A DNA stretch of 41,108 bases from Treponema sp. (lineage in GTDB: Bacteria > Spirochaetota > Spirochaetia > Treponematales > Breznakiellaceae). This document shows, piece after piece, positions 15,820-24,586 of this stretch; positions within the stretch are counted from its first letter, which is position 1, and every line of letters starts with the position of its first letter. A model generated the notes under the pieces. That model was not told where the DNA came from. It saw nothing but the letters and a program-made list of their open reading frames with translations, and did no database searches. The stretch is taken from contig JAISMC010000181.1 of assembly GCA_031276965.1 (NCBI GenBank), positions 1-41,108 of the forward strand, written 5' to 3'. Made by a program: the position numbers and the translations under genes.

Positions 15820-17009
15820 TGGTTCCCGCCGGAACCTTGACTGGGAATTGGGCCGAAGGTCCCGTTGCGGTTTCCGCCGGACCGGGGGCCGGAACCGCCG
15901 GGGTCCGCCGTGTCCGGGGTATAGTTCCCGCAGATCTGGCTGTCTGTAACGGGTCCGCCTCTTTCTTGCAGTCCGGTTTTTGGGGAAGCTTTAAGGCCCG
16001 GTTCGGCTGGAACGCCCGGGCCTTTTTAGTTGACTGGGGGGAGGGGAGGACCATGCCCCTTCTTGCGGTACGCCGCCGCCTGGGGCCGGGCGTTTCCTTT
16101 GCCTACATTCCCTGGGGGCCGGAGCTGCCTCCGGACTTTTCCGCCGCCGAACGCCAGGCGGCCCTGGAGGATCTTGCCCGCGCCCTCCGGCGGCTGTTCC
16201 CCAGGGACACCGCCTTTGTCCGCTTTGATCCCCCCTGGTATACCCAGGGGGCCGAATTTCCCCCGCCCCTGAAGGAGCCCCTCTTCCGGGCCGCCGCGGA
16301 CATTCAGCCCCCGGATTCGGTGATCATCGATCTGGATAAGAGCGAGGAAGCGATCCTCCGGGAAATGAAGCCCAAATGGCGCTACAATATACGGCTGGCG
16401 GAAAGGAAGGGCGTTTCCGTGCGCCGGGCGGAGGCGGGGGAGCTTCCGGTTTTTTACAGGCTCTACCAGGAAACCGCCCGGCGGGACGGTATAGCAATCC
16501 ACAGCCCGGATTACTATGCCGCCCTCTTTGCCCATAGCAGGGAATGGGAAGGCCGGAAAGGAAATGCCTGCATTGGGCTCTATACAGCGGAATACGAGGG
16601 GGAGACCCTTGCCGCAATTATCACCCTCTTCCGGGGCGGGGAAGCGGTCTACCTCTACGGCGCATCCTCGGACCGCAGGCGGAACCTCATGGCCCCCTAT
16701 GCGTTGCAGTGGAGAGCCATGAGAGATGCCAGGGCCGCAGGCTGCCTCAGCTACGACCTTTACGGCATACCTCCGGATGAAGATCCCTCCCATCCCATGG
16801 CGGGACTCTACCTTTTTAAGACCGGTTTCGGGGGGCGGATCATTCACCGTCCGGGAAGCTGGGACTACACTTACCGGCCGCTGGTGATGAAGCTTTTCCG
16901 TACCGCCGAGGGCCTGCGGAAGCTGCGAAAAACTTTGCGGAAACTGCGGAAGGGCAGGACATCATCTCCGGCGGGCTTTAAAAAAACCACTCCGGCCGTT
17001 ATACTCTAG
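15819..17009 (+). CDS. FemAB-family peptidoglycan amino-acyl transferase
   Basis: A 396-residue protein with the paired acetyltransferase-like fold of FemABX proteins. Recognisable stretches include LQSGFWGSFKARFGW near the start, FVRFDPPW, VIIDLDKSEEAILREMKPKWRYNIRLAERKGV, and YGASSDRRRNLMAPYALQWRAMRDARAAGCLSYDL, each shortened in some members. The family adds amino acids from aminoacyl-tRNA to the lipid II stem peptide. Treponemal peptidoglycan is reported to carry glycine on ornithine, so a one-residue Gly branch is a reasonable guess for the product. The gene starts on the A of the metG stop, coupling it to a tRNA synthetase. The C-terminus ends in a basic Lys/Arg-Leu repeat helix (RKLRKTLRKLRKG). 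Confidence 0.8.
   Translation: MVPAGTLTGNWAEGPVAVSAGPGAGTAGVRRVRGIVPADLAVCNGSASFLQSGFWGSFKARFGWNARAFLVDWGEGRTMPLLAVRRRLGPGVSFAYIPWGPELPPDFSAAERQAALEDLARALRRLFPRDTAFVRFDPPWYTQGAEFPPPLKEPLFRAAADIQPPDSVIIDLDKSEEAILREMKPKWRYNIRLAERKGVSVRRAEAGELPVFYRLYQETARRDGIAIHSPDYYAALFAHSREWEGRKGNACIGLYTAEYEGETLAAIITLFRGGEAVYLYGASSDRRRNLMAPYALQWRAMRDARAAGCLSYDLYGIPPDEDPSHPMAGLYLFKTGFGGRIIHRPGSWDYTYRPLVMKLFRTAEGLRKLRKTLRKLRKGRTSSPAGFKKTTPAVIL
17000..17005 (+). promoter_or_regulatory. -10 box of the ribonuclease Z gene
   Basis: TATACT ends eight bases before the ATG at 17014, with no Shine-Dalgarno sequence between. A weak TTTAAA lies 17 bases upstream (16977-16982), inside the end of the previous gene. The layout suggests a near-leaderless mRNA. 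Confidence 0.4.
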
Positions 17010-17013
17010 CTAC

Positions 17014-17943
17014 ATGAATCTTGAAGCCTTCATCCTCGGCTGCGGCGGCATGATGCCCCTGCCGAACCGTCATCTTACATCAGTACTACTCCGGCGGGAG
17101 GGGGAACTTTTTCTCTTTGACGGCGGAGAGGGTACCCAGGTATCCCTCCGCAGACTGAATCTGCGGTGGAAAAAAATTTCCGCCATCTTCGTCAGCCATA
17201 CCCATGCGGATCATGTTACGGGCATTCCGGGGCTCCTCATGCTCTCTTCCCAAGTGGACCGGAACGATCCGCTTTACATCTTTGGTCCTCCCCGTATTGC
17301 CGAGTATGTCGATACCAGCCGCCGGGTGCTGGATATGTATATCAACTACGATATCGTCGTAAAGGAGATAAACGAACCGGGGATAGTCTATGAGGGGGAG
17401 GGGTTTCATGTGCGCTGCTTTTCCCTGCGGCACACCAAGCCCTGTTTCGGTTATACCCTGGAGGAGGCGATGCGGCCCGGCGAATTCCATCCCGGCAGCG
17501 CCCTGGACCTGGGGGTGCCTCGGGGCCCTCTCTGGTCCAGGCTGCAATCCGGGGAGACGGTGAAGCTTGAAGACGGAAGGGAGATAAGGCCCGCCGACGT
17601 GATGGGGGCGCCCCGGACGGGGAGAAAATTTTCGTATGTTACCGACACTCTTTATTTTCCCGGCATTGCCGGGGAGGTAAAGGACTCGGATCTTTTTATC
17701 TGCGAAGGAATGTTTGAAAAGGAAATGGAAGAGAACGCCCGGGAAAAGAAGCATATGACCGCGGAACAGGCCGCCCGGATTGCCGCCGAAGCGGGGGGCG
17801 TTAAAAAGCTCGCCCTTATCCACTACAGTCCCCGGTACACGGAATTCCATCTCAAGCAGCTTATAAAGGAAGCCCAGCGGATTTTCCCCCAGGCCGTCCT
17901 CTCCAGGGACCGGATGGTTTTCCCCATTGAATATGCAGATTAG
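17014..17943 (+). CDS. rnz: Ribonuclease Z (tRNA 3' endonuclease)
   Basis: A 309-residue metallo-beta-lactamase-fold nuclease of the short tRNase Z type, which trims the 3' end of tRNA precursors. The zinc motif is SHTHADHVTG, with H62, H64, D66 and H67. Further ligands fit the downstream HTKPCFGY, VTDT and IHYSPRY segments, with Asp and His in the expected order. The N-terminal LGCGGMMPLPNRHLTSVLL matches the family's LGTGG...R...S start. Length is as usual for bacterial RNase Z. It begins five bases after the FemAB gene but appears to have its own -10 box. Confidence 0.92.
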   Translation: MNLEAFILGCGGMMPLPNRHLTSVLLRREGELFLFDGGEGTQVSLRRLNLRWKKISAIFVSHTHADHVTGIPGLLMLSSQVDRNDPLYIFGPPRIAEYVDTSRRVLDMYINYDIVVKEINEPGIVYEGEGFHVRCFSLRHTKPCFGYTLEEAMRPGEFHPGSALDLGVPRGPLWSRLQSGETVKLEDGREIRPADVMGAPRTGRKFSYVTDTLYFPGIAGEVKDSDLFICEGMFEKEMEENAREKKHMTAEQAARIAAEAGGVKKLALIHYSPRYTEFHLKQLIKEAQRIFPQAVLSRDRMVFPIEYAD

Positions 17944-17985
17944 CCCGCCGGGGTTCCCGGTTTTGAAAGGAGTTAGGAGTGTATT

Positions 17986-19008
17986 GTGATTGAGGTACAT
18001 AATCTTACCAAGCGTTATGGTCAGGTAGAGGCGGTGAAGGATGTTTCCTTTTCCGTCGGAAAGGGGCAGGTACTGGGTTTTCTGGGCCCTAACGGCGCCG
18101 GGAAGACTACCATAATGAAGATCCTTACGGGTTTCCACTTCCCCACGGAAGGGGAGGCCCTGGTGGACGGTATCCCGGTCCAGGAAGATCCGGTGGAGGT
18201 AAAACGGCGCATAGGTTATTTACCGGAAAGCGTTCCCCTCTACACCGATTTAACCGCCGGTGAATACCTGGCCTTTGCCGCCGGCGCCCGGCTGCTTAGG
18301 GGCGGCGAAAAGGCCAAAGCGATTAAGGCCGGCATTGAAGCCTGCGGCCTTGAAGCGGTACGGGGCAGGAAGATCGAGACCCTCTCCAAGGGTTACAAAC
18401 AGCGGCTCGGTCTGGCCCAGGCCATACTCCACGATCCACCCATACTGATTCTGGATGAGCCCACCTCGGGGCTTGATCCAAATCAGATCATCGAGATCCG
18501 CTCGCTCATCAAAGATCTGGGGAAACGGAAAACGGTGATCCTCTCCACCCATATACTGCAGGAGGTAGAGGCGGTCTGTTCCCAGGTCCTTATCCTCAAT
18601 GAGGGCCGTATCGCCGCCCAGGGCAGGCCCGAAGATATAGCGGGAACCATGAAGGGGGGCGACACCTGGGAGCTTATCCTGAAGGGGGCGGATGTCTCCG
18701 GCATTGAGGCCCGTCTTGCCCGGCTGGGACCCCTGAGCCTGGAAAGCAGCGGCAGCGGAGATTCCGGTACGGTAAGGGTCAGCTTTTTTCTGCCCGCCGG
18801 CAGCGCCGCCGGCAGCGCCGCCGGCGGCGAGGAGATCTTCGACTGGGCCGTGGCGGAGGGTTTCAAGATACTCGGCATGAACCGGCGGAAACTCAGCCTG
18901 GAGGATATATTTGTGAAATTAACCGGCGAGGAACGGCATGGCCGCCAGTCTGCCGGTGATGAAGAAACCGGCGGGCCGCCGGCAGGCGGCGAAGGAGGCG
19001 CCCTGTGA
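17986..19008 (+). CDS. ABC transporter ATP-binding protein (GldA-like)
   Basis: A 340-residue ABC ATPase: Walker A GPNGAGKT (34-41), signature LSKGYKQR (133-140), Walker B ILILDEP (153-159), then the D-loop SGLDP and switch His in STHILQEVE. It belongs to the export-type group seen with GldF/GldG partners. The GTG start at 17986 has a clear GGAG six to seven bases upstream. Beyond the ATPase the C-terminal ~110 residues form a regulatory tail containing a low-complexity AGSAAGSAAGG stretch and ending in a Gly/Glu-rich segment. The stop overlaps the permease GTG by four bases. The substrate is unknown. Confidence 0.88.
   Translation: MIEVHNLTKRYGQVEAVKDVSFSVGKGQVLGFLGPNGAGKTTIMKILTGFHFPTEGEALVDGIPVQEDPVEVKRRIGYLPESVPLYTDLTAGEYLAFAAGARLLRGGEKAKAIKAGIEACGLEAVRGRKIETLSKGYKQRLGLAQAILHDPPILILDEPTSGLDPNQIIEIRSLIKDLGKRKTVILSTHILQEVEAVCSQVLILNEGRIAAQGRPEDIAGTMKGGDTWELILKGADVSGIEARLARLGPLSLESSGSGDSGTVRVSFFLPAGSAAGSAAGGEEIFDWAVAEGFKILGMNRRKLSLEDIFVKLTGEERHGRQSAGDEETGGPPAGGEGGAL
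18796..18829 (+). repeat. 12-base tandem repeat inside the ABC ATPase gene
   Basis: GCCGGCAGCGCC is present twice exactly (18796-18807, 18808-18819), followed by a partial third copy. It encodes Ala-Gly-Ser-Ala units in the C-terminal tail and is in frame, so copy-number changes would only alter linker length. Confidence 0.75.
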
Positions 19009-19736
19009 AACTACCCCTGAGAGCCCTTGCCTTGGCCCGGAAAGAACTCTACTCCTGCAGCATTTCTCCCGCTTTTTACGGCGTGGCGGTTTTCTTTCTT
19101 CTTTTTACCTCTGTATGGCTCTTTTATTTTCAGCGTTTTTTTTCCATGGATACCGCCACGCTTAGGCCCTTCTTCGCCGCCTTTCCCCTGGCCTTTATTC
19201 TGGTCGTCCCCGCATTAACCATGAAGAGCTGGGCGGAGGAGCGGAAAACGGGAACGGTGGAACTGCTCCTTACTATGCCCTTCTCCGAGTGGGATCTGGT
19301 GCTGGGGAAGTTTATTTCCTCCCTGGGGATGCTGGCGGGGATAATGGCCCTGACCATTCCCCTTCCCCTGAGCCTCCTTCCCTTGGGCCGTTTTGACGGC
19401 GGGGTAATTGTCAGCGAATATCTGGGGGCCCTGCTCCTGGGATCCGCCGCCGCCGCCCTGGGGCTGTTCCTCTCTTCCCTCTCCAAAAATCAGGCGGGAG
19501 CCTTTTTGGGAAGCGCGGTGGTCCTCCTCATCATCATGCTGATCAATCAGCTTACATCCGTCATGAATCTGCCCGCCGCTGCGGCGGAGGGGATCAACTT
19601 TTTTTCCCTCTCCTTTCACTTTGAAAGTTTCTCCAGGGGAATCATCGATACCCGGGACCTGGCCTTCTTCGTGCTTACCACGGCGCTGTTCCTCTTTCTC
19701 AATACCCGGGTGCTGCTCTTTAGGAAGTGGAGGTAG
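19005..19736 (+). CDS. ABC transporter permease (GldF/ABC-2 type)
   Basis: A 243-residue, six-helix membrane protein of the ABC-2 permease type. The segment PALTMKSWAEERKTGTVELLLTMP matches the cytoplasmic loop conserved in GldF-like and NosY-like permeases, and the W-E-L-V-L-G-K-F pattern follows it. It overlaps the ATPase gene by four bases and ends three bases before the GldG-like gene. It should form the membrane channel with the ATPase just upstream. GTG start. Confidence 0.87.
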   Translation: MKLPLRALALARKELYSCSISPAFYGVAVFFLLFTSVWLFYFQRFFSMDTATLRPFFAAFPLAFILVVPALTMKSWAEERKTGTVELLLTMPFSEWDLVLGKFISSLGMLAGIMALTIPLPLSLLPLGRFDGGVIVSEYLGALLLGSAAAALGLFLSSLSKNQAGAFLGSAVVLLIIMLINQLTSVMNLPAAAAEGINFFSLSFHFESFSRGIIDTRDLAFFVLTTALFLFLNTRVLLFRKWR

Positions 19737-19739
19737 GGA

Positions 19740-21332
19740 ATGACAAAAAGACAGGCGATTATCCTTTCCGTATTAACTACGGCGGCCTTTGTACTTGCCC
19801 TGCTGATAAGCCGGCGGTTCTGGCTCAGGCTGGACCTGACCAGAAACAAGGCCTATACCATCTCCGCCGTATCCCGGAGCCTCTATGGGGAGATTCCCGA
19901 TCAGGTGCGGATTACCTACTATGTATCGGACCGGCTCGGCGGCCTCTACCCCGAACCGGGGGAGATAATGGATCTGCTCCGGGAATACGCCGCATCCTCC
20001 AAGGGCAGGATCCGCTGCATACGGCGGGATCCCGGCAAGGCGGGGCTTGCCCAGACCATGGAACAACTGGGGGTCATTGGCCGCCAGATCCAAACGGTGG
20101 AACAGGACGAGGCGAATTTCGCCACCGTCTATTCGGGCATTGTTATTGAGTATCTGGATCGCTCCGAGGTACTGCCCTGGGTTTTTTCTCTGGATACCCT
20201 GGAATACGATTTGACCTCCCGAATCCGTTCCCTGGTACGGGGGACCGGCCATGAGATAGGGATACTGCTGGGGGCCTCCGGCAAGCAGTGGTCCGGCGAT
20301 TACGGCTACCTCAATCAGGTTTTTGAACAGTCCGGCTTCCGGGTCCGCCAGATTACTCCCGGCGCGGAGATCCCCGATGCCCTGCCGGCGCTGTTTGTGC
20401 TGGGAGGGACCGAGGAACTGGACGATTGGGCCCTCTACCGTATCGACCGGTATATCCAGGGCGGCGGGAAGGTTCTCTTTGCCGTGGAAAGTATTTTTGT
20501 AGATCTGCGGAGCGGCCTTGAGGCCCGGCTTATGACGGACAGGGGGCTCCTGGCCATGGTGTCCTACTACGGCGCCACTATCAGGCCCGAACTGGTTATG
20601 GATCGCAGTGCCCTGGTCATTCCCTTCCAGAACCGGCTGATCCGTTATCCCCACTGGATTGCAGTGGCGGAACAGGCCGGGAATCCGGAGAATCCCATTA
20701 CAGCGGGATTTGCCGGGGTAGATATGTTCTGGCCCAATCCCATTGAGCTTAACCCTCCCGGACAAGTCCGGGGGGAGGCGCTCTTTTCCAGCAGCTCCGA
20801 AGCCTGGCTTATGACAAAGAACTTCAACATCAACCCCGGCATGGCCTATCTCTTTGAAGCCGAGGAACCCGATACCAGGGGGACAAAAATTCTGGGGGCG
20901 GCCCTGTCGGGAAAATTCCCCAGCTGGTTCGAGGGACTGCCCAAGCCGGTACGGGAAGGTTCCGGAGAGGAACTGCCCGATATGCCCCCGGAGCCCCGGG
21001 ATTCCCGGATCGTAGTAACGGGGGATGCCGATTTGGGAACAACCCTCATACAAATTACCCAGTCTCAGCGCAATCTGGACTTTCTGCTCCAGGCGGCGGA
21101 CTGGCTTGGCAATGACGACGATATTATCAGTATCAGAAACAGGCTGCCCCAGACGGGCCGGCTTGACCGGATCACCGATCCCGTTGAGCGGGCAAAGGCC
21201 ATGATCTTTGCCCGTTTCCTCAATGTGGTGCTTATTCCCCTGGCAGTGATAGCCCTGGGACTTGTCCGGGCCTGGAGACGGCGTCCCGTTAAGGGCGGCA
21301 CAAAAGGAAAGGAAATCGCCGATGGTGTATAA
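19740..21332 (+). CDS. GldG-like ABC transporter auxiliary protein
   Basis: A 530-residue protein with an N-terminal membrane helix (about 8-26), a large extracytoplasmic region and a C-terminal helix near 495-515. The opening RFWLRLDLTRNKAYTISAVSRSLYGEIPDQVRITYYVSDRL (in part) is the GldG hallmark: D-L-T-x-x-K-x-Y-T/S followed by a thioredoxin-like fold. The later segment ALPALFVLGGTEELDDWALYRIDRYIQGGGKVLFAV is the GATase-like part. In gliding Bacteroidetes GldG works with GldA and GldF; in spirochaetes the same trio occurs without gliding and its cargo is unknown. A strong Shine-Dalgarno, GGAGG, precedes the ATG. Confidence 0.85.
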   Translation: MTKRQAIILSVLTTAAFVLALLISRRFWLRLDLTRNKAYTISAVSRSLYGEIPDQVRITYYVSDRLGGLYPEPGEIMDLLREYAASSKGRIRCIRRDPGKAGLAQTMEQLGVIGRQIQTVEQDEANFATVYSGIVIEYLDRSEVLPWVFSLDTLEYDLTSRIRSLVRGTGHEIGILLGASGKQWSGDYGYLNQVFEQSGFRVRQITPGAEIPDALPALFVLGGTEELDDWALYRIDRYIQGGGKVLFAVESIFVDLRSGLEARLMTDRGLLAMVSYYGATIRPELVMDRSALVIPFQNRLIRYPHWIAVAEQAGNPENPITAGFAGVDMFWPNPIELNPPGQVRGEALFSSSSEAWLMTKNFNINPGMAYLFEAEEPDTRGTKILGAALSGKFPSWFEGLPKPVREGSGEELPDMPPEPRDSRIVVTGDADLGTTLIQITQSQRNLDFLLQAADWLGNDDDIISIRNRLPQTGRLDRITDPVERAKAMIFARFLNVVLIPLAVIALGLVRAWRRRPVKGGTKGKEIADGV

Positions 21333-22281
21333 GAAAAAACTGATCCTGCTTTCGGGGCTGACCGCCCTGCTTGCCCTGATCTACGCCGCTGCGCTGATCT
21401 TTGATCCCGAGCGGGTTAATGCACGGAACGCCGCCTTTGTCTGGCTTGACGCCGAAGGGGCGGACCGGGCGGACAGCATTGTCATTTCCCGGCAGGGAGA
21501 GGAGATTGTTGTTCTGACCCGGAAGAACGGTCTTTGGTTTGTCCCCGCCGAAGGGATCGATCTTCCTGCAAAACAAGCCCGGGTGGAGGACCTCTTCCGC
21601 ATACTTTCCAGCCGGGGCGCTTATCCTTTGCGGGCATCTTCCGCCGCTTCCCACGAGCGGCTGGGCCTGACGGAAGAAGCAGCGTCCCGAATTATCATCC
21701 GGGGCGGAGCGGGGGCCTATCCCCTGCTGGATCTGCTGGCGGGGGACCAGGATACGGCGGGCCGGGAAATTTATCTGAGGAAGCAGGGAGAGAACGATGT
21801 CCGTTCCGGGGATACCCGCATAGCATCGTATGTCAACGGCGCGGCTAATTCCTGGTACGATCTCAGGCTGTTCCCCGAAAACTCCGGGGGAACGGTTGAC
21901 GCCGGTATGGTACAGCGCCTTAGCGTCGATTATCCCGGCGGGACGGCGGAGCCCATGACCCTGTCCCGCAGCGGGACGGGCTGGACCGTGGGCTCCCTTC
22001 CGGCGGATACCCAGCGGGTTGAATCGTATATCAGAGCCGTTCTGGATGCCGAGGGGGAGAACTTTCTTCCGGCCCAGGATAGTCCGGTTTTTAACGAAGG
22101 CCGGATTAGTCTGGAACTGGGGGACGGGACAAACCGGATCATCCGCTGCGGCCCCCTGGACGAGGAAGGCAAGCGCCGGAGCGCCCAGGTTACGGGATCG
22201 CCCTATGTGTATCAACTGGCGGAGTGGACCCTGAGCCGGCTTTTTAGGGAAGCTTCCTACTTTGCCGCCGGGGGAAACTAA
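21322..22281 (+). CDS. DUF4340 protein, ABC exporter partner
   Basis: A 319-residue protein: one N-terminal membrane anchor (LILLSGLTALLALIYAAALIF), then repeated beta-rich units of DUF4340 type (RADSIVISRQGEEIVVLTRKNGLWFV; MTLSRSGTGWTVGS). DUF4340 proteins regularly follow GldG-like genes and are probably anchored outside the inner membrane. I chose the ATG at 21322, which overlaps the GldG stop by 11 bases and has AAAGGAAAGG just upstream. It closes the four-gene exporter operon and meets the next gene tail to tail with only seven bases between, so no separate terminator fits. Confidence 0.8.
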   Translation: MVYKKKLILLSGLTALLALIYAAALIFDPERVNARNAAFVWLDAEGADRADSIVISRQGEEIVVLTRKNGLWFVPAEGIDLPAKQARVEDLFRILSSRGAYPLRASSAASHERLGLTEEAASRIIIRGGAGAYPLLDLLAGDQDTAGREIYLRKQGENDVRSGDTRIASYVNGAANSWYDLRLFPENSGGTVDAGMVQRLSVDYPGGTAEPMTLSRSGTGWTVGSLPADTQRVESYIRAVLDAEGENFLPAQDSPVFNEGRISLELGDGTNRIIRCGPLDEEGKRRSAQVTGSPYVYQLAEWTLSRLFREASYFAAGGN

Positions 22282-22288
22282 GGCGGGA

Positions 22289-23677
22289 CTACTGCCTGTT
22301 CTTTATAAAGGCCCGGTATTTTTCAAGGTCGCTCTTAAAGGCCACAATGGGAGACGCCGGGTCCCGCAGAGCCCGGTCCAGGGCCTGGGAAGCCTCCATC
22401 AGGATACGGTCCGCATCGATAAGCCTTCCTGACCGGGAACTGAGGCCGATGCAGAGATCCGTGGGGGTAGTCAGGGACATGGTGCTGAGAATACGGTTGT
22501 GGAATTCTTCGGATTTGACAAAACCCGTTTCCAGATCGATATTGGGATAGATCAAGGTGATGCCCCGTTCCCCTTTTTCAAAGATCAGATCCCGAATGGT
22601 AAAGAACTGTACCGCCGTATCGGTAAACTGCTTATAGGCAAGATCGTCCAGATCTTCCTTAAATTCCATGATAATGAGGACCAGATCCTGATCAAAGGAG
22701 GCGCAGCGGTGAAGCTCCGCCTCGAGCCGTTCCTTGGTATAGGCCTCCCAGCCTATATTACCGTGGGGAGAGTAGAGCCCCTGGGGGCCGCCGGCTGAAT
22801 CCCCGCCGCCGGTTTCTTCCGTTCCGGCTGTTTGCGCCGCATCGTCCCCGGCAAAATTGTCTATACCGGGCAGAGCCTCCGCCTGGAAATCTTCAAAGGG
22901 AATCTTAAAGGGGTCGTCCATTTCCCCGGCTTCCGCCTGCCCGGCGGGCTCTTTCTCTGCGGATCCGGACTCTTCCTGCCTTGCCGGTTCTTCGGCCGCC
23001 GGGGCCGTCTGACCGGGCGTATCCTCAAAGACTCCGAAGGCTTCTTCGGCATCATAGGATTCCGATGGGGGCTCTTCGGCCCTTCGGGAAGGTTCTTTCC
23101 GCCGGACGGCCCTTCGGGACCGGGGACTGTCCCGGAATTCAAGGGCGGCAGTATCCCTGCCCAGGGTTAATTCCATTATCAAGGCAAAAAAGGCAATGGA
23201 CAGGGCCGCAATAACTGCAAAAAGAGTGTACTTTAGGATATCGAGGAAAAGGCCGTATTCAACATAGCTGGACATCCCCCTGACGGCGGCGTTTCTAACG
23301 CCGTTGGGGAGGCTTCTAAAGTGATTCGGGTTAAGGCCAAAGCGGACCGCAAAGCGGGGCGAGCTGTCCGGCCAGATGACGGCGTTTCCCTGTACCCGTT
23401 CAAAGGCCGTTTCCCTGTCCTGGGGACCGGAAACGATGATGCCCTCCAGGGTCTTGGAATCGGCCAGCATATTTCGGAGCTTTCCCTGAAAGGATTCGCT
23501 CATAAAATCTGAAGGATTGGCGGCGGAAGCGAAGTCCGCCAGCGCGTTAAATTCTTTGTTGGCCAGACTGCGGCGTTCGCCGATACTGGTATACATACGC
23601 CAGCCCGCAAAGCCCAGGGCGGTAATATATACAAGTATGCAAATCAGCGCTATTACTGAAGAAATTCTATTTCGCAT
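22289..23677 (-). CDS. Membrane protein with degenerate GGDEF-like domain
   Basis: A 462-residue protein. A transmembrane helix at about 7-26, an extracytoplasmic region of ~115 residues and a second helix near 148-170 form a sensor-like input. A Glu/Pro/Ala-rich, disordered linker (about 175-300) follows. The C-terminal ~140 residues match the GGDEF fold in pattern: KERLEAELHRC, LVLIIMEFK, then FEKGERGITLIYPNI, CIGLSSRSGRLIDADRILMEASQALDRA and AFK. The GGDEF loop itself reads EKGERG (367-372), so diguanylate cyclase activity is not expected. I prefer the ATG at 23677 to the one at 23692 because TATAAT lies within the first five codons of the longer form. Confidence 0.6.
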   Translation of the reverse strand: MRNRISSVIALICILVYITALGFAGWRMYTSIGERRSLANKEFNALADFASAANPSDFMSESFQGKLRNMLADSKTLEGIIVSGPQDRETAFERVQGNAVIWPDSSPRFAVRFGLNPNHFRSLPNGVRNAAVRGMSSYVEYGLFLDILKYTLFAVIAALSIAFFALIMELTLGRDTAALEFRDSPRSRRAVRRKEPSRRAEEPPSESYDAEEAFGVFEDTPGQTAPAAEEPARQEESGSAEKEPAGQAEAGEMDDPFKIPFEDFQAEALPGIDNFAGDDAAQTAGTEETGGGDSAGGPQGLYSPHGNIGWEAYTKERLEAELHRCASFDQDLVLIIMEFKEDLDDLAYKQFTDTAVQFFTIRDLIFEKGERGITLIYPNIDLETGFVKSEEFHNRILSTMSLTTPTDLCIGLSSRSGRLIDADRILMEASQALDRALRDPASPIVAFKSDLEKYRAFIKNRQ

Positions 23678-23683
23678 GGACTT

Positions 23684-23716
23684 ATTATACATGCTTTTTT
23701 CTTTCCATGCTATAAT
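23684..23716. promoter_or_regulatory. Divergent, interlocked promoters with perfect -10 boxes
   Basis: On the plus strand TATAAT (23711-23716) ends six bases before the Memo ATG at 23723. On the minus strand TATAAT (23689-23684) ends six bases before the ATG at 23677. Neither start has a Shine-Dalgarno sequence. The whole intergenic space is 45 bases, so each promoter's -35 region overlaps or abuts the other's -10. Confidence 0.55.
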
Positions 23717-23722
23717 TATCGT

Positions 23723-24562
23723 ATGATTTTAAGAAAACCGTACCTTTCCGGTTCCTGGTATCCCGCTTCGGCGGAAAAAATAACATCTTTTTTGGATAAA
23801 TCCGCGGGAAAAGGCCCTTCTACGGGAGCTTTGGCGGCTATAGCCCCCCATGCGGGCTGGTTCTATTCGGGGGTCCTGGCGGCGCAGGCGGTATTTTCTC
23901 TTACCGGGGGGGATTCTCCGGATACGGTGGCCGTTATCGGGGGCCATCTTCCCCCCGGCGCGCCGCCTCTCTTTGCCGAAGAGGACGGGGTCTCCACCCC
24001 CCTGGGGGATATGTTGATGGACGGCGAACTGCGGGACCGGCTGAAACGGGCGCTCTCCGGCGCTCCCGACTGTTACCGGGACAATACGGTGGAGGTCCAG
24101 CTTCCCATGGTGAAATATTTTTTTCCCCATGCGAAGCTGCTCTGGCTCAGGCTGCCTGCGGAGATATCTTCCTTTGAGGCGGGAAAGATCCTTGCCTCCT
24201 TGGCAGGGGAACTTCCCCGGAAACTTGCGGTGCTGGCCTCCACGGACCTGACCCACTATGGGGAAAATTACGGCTTTATGCCCCAGGGCGGGGGGGAAAA
24301 GGCCCTGGACTGGGTTAGGAAAAGCAATGATGCGGGTTTTATTGCCGCGGTGGAAGCCGGGGAGGCCGCCCTTATCCTGGAACGGGCCGAGACGGGCCGG
24401 GCGGCCTGCTCAGCCGGAGCGGTTCTGGGGGCGCTGGGTTTTGCCTGTTCCATGGGGGCCGCCGGGGCGAAACTGCTGGGGTATGCTACCAGCGCCGATG
24501 CGGACGGCGGCGGGGTCCCTCCCCCTTCTTTTGTGGGTTACGCCGCCATGGCATGGTATTAG
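23723..24562 (+). CDS. Memo-family protein (AmmeMemoRadiSam system protein B)
   Basis: A 279-residue Memo homologue, related in fold to extradiol dioxygenases. Conserved sites are APHAGW with H43, VIGGHLP with H75, ASTDLTHYG with D175 and H178, and RAACSAG with C229. H43, H75 and C229 correspond to the metal-binding trio of human MEMO1. In many bacteria Memo is linked or fused to AMMECR1 and a radical SAM protein; neither is seen in this window. The biochemical role in bacteria is unsettled. The start at 23723 sits six bases after a perfect TATAAT and the protein begins MILRKPYLSGSWYPA, exactly as the family does. Confidence 0.85.
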   Translation: MILRKPYLSGSWYPASAEKITSFLDKSAGKGPSTGALAAIAPHAGWFYSGVLAAQAVFSLTGGDSPDTVAVIGGHLPPGAPPLFAEEDGVSTPLGDMLMDGELRDRLKRALSGAPDCYRDNTVEVQLPMVKYFFPHAKLLWLRLPAEISSFEAGKILASLAGELPRKLAVLASTDLTHYGENYGFMPQGGGEKALDWVRKSNDAGFIAAVEAGEAALILERAETGRAACSAGAVLGALGFACSMGAAGAKLLGYATSADADGGGVPPPSFVGYAAMAWY

Positions 24563-24586
24563 GCGCAGATTCCGGCGGGTTTTTTG

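Noticed and set aside
24563-24586. Intrinsic terminator between the Memo gene and the split-barrel gene
   Set aside because: A GGCGGG followed by a six-T run looks promising, but I could not find a matching stable stem within the short space.
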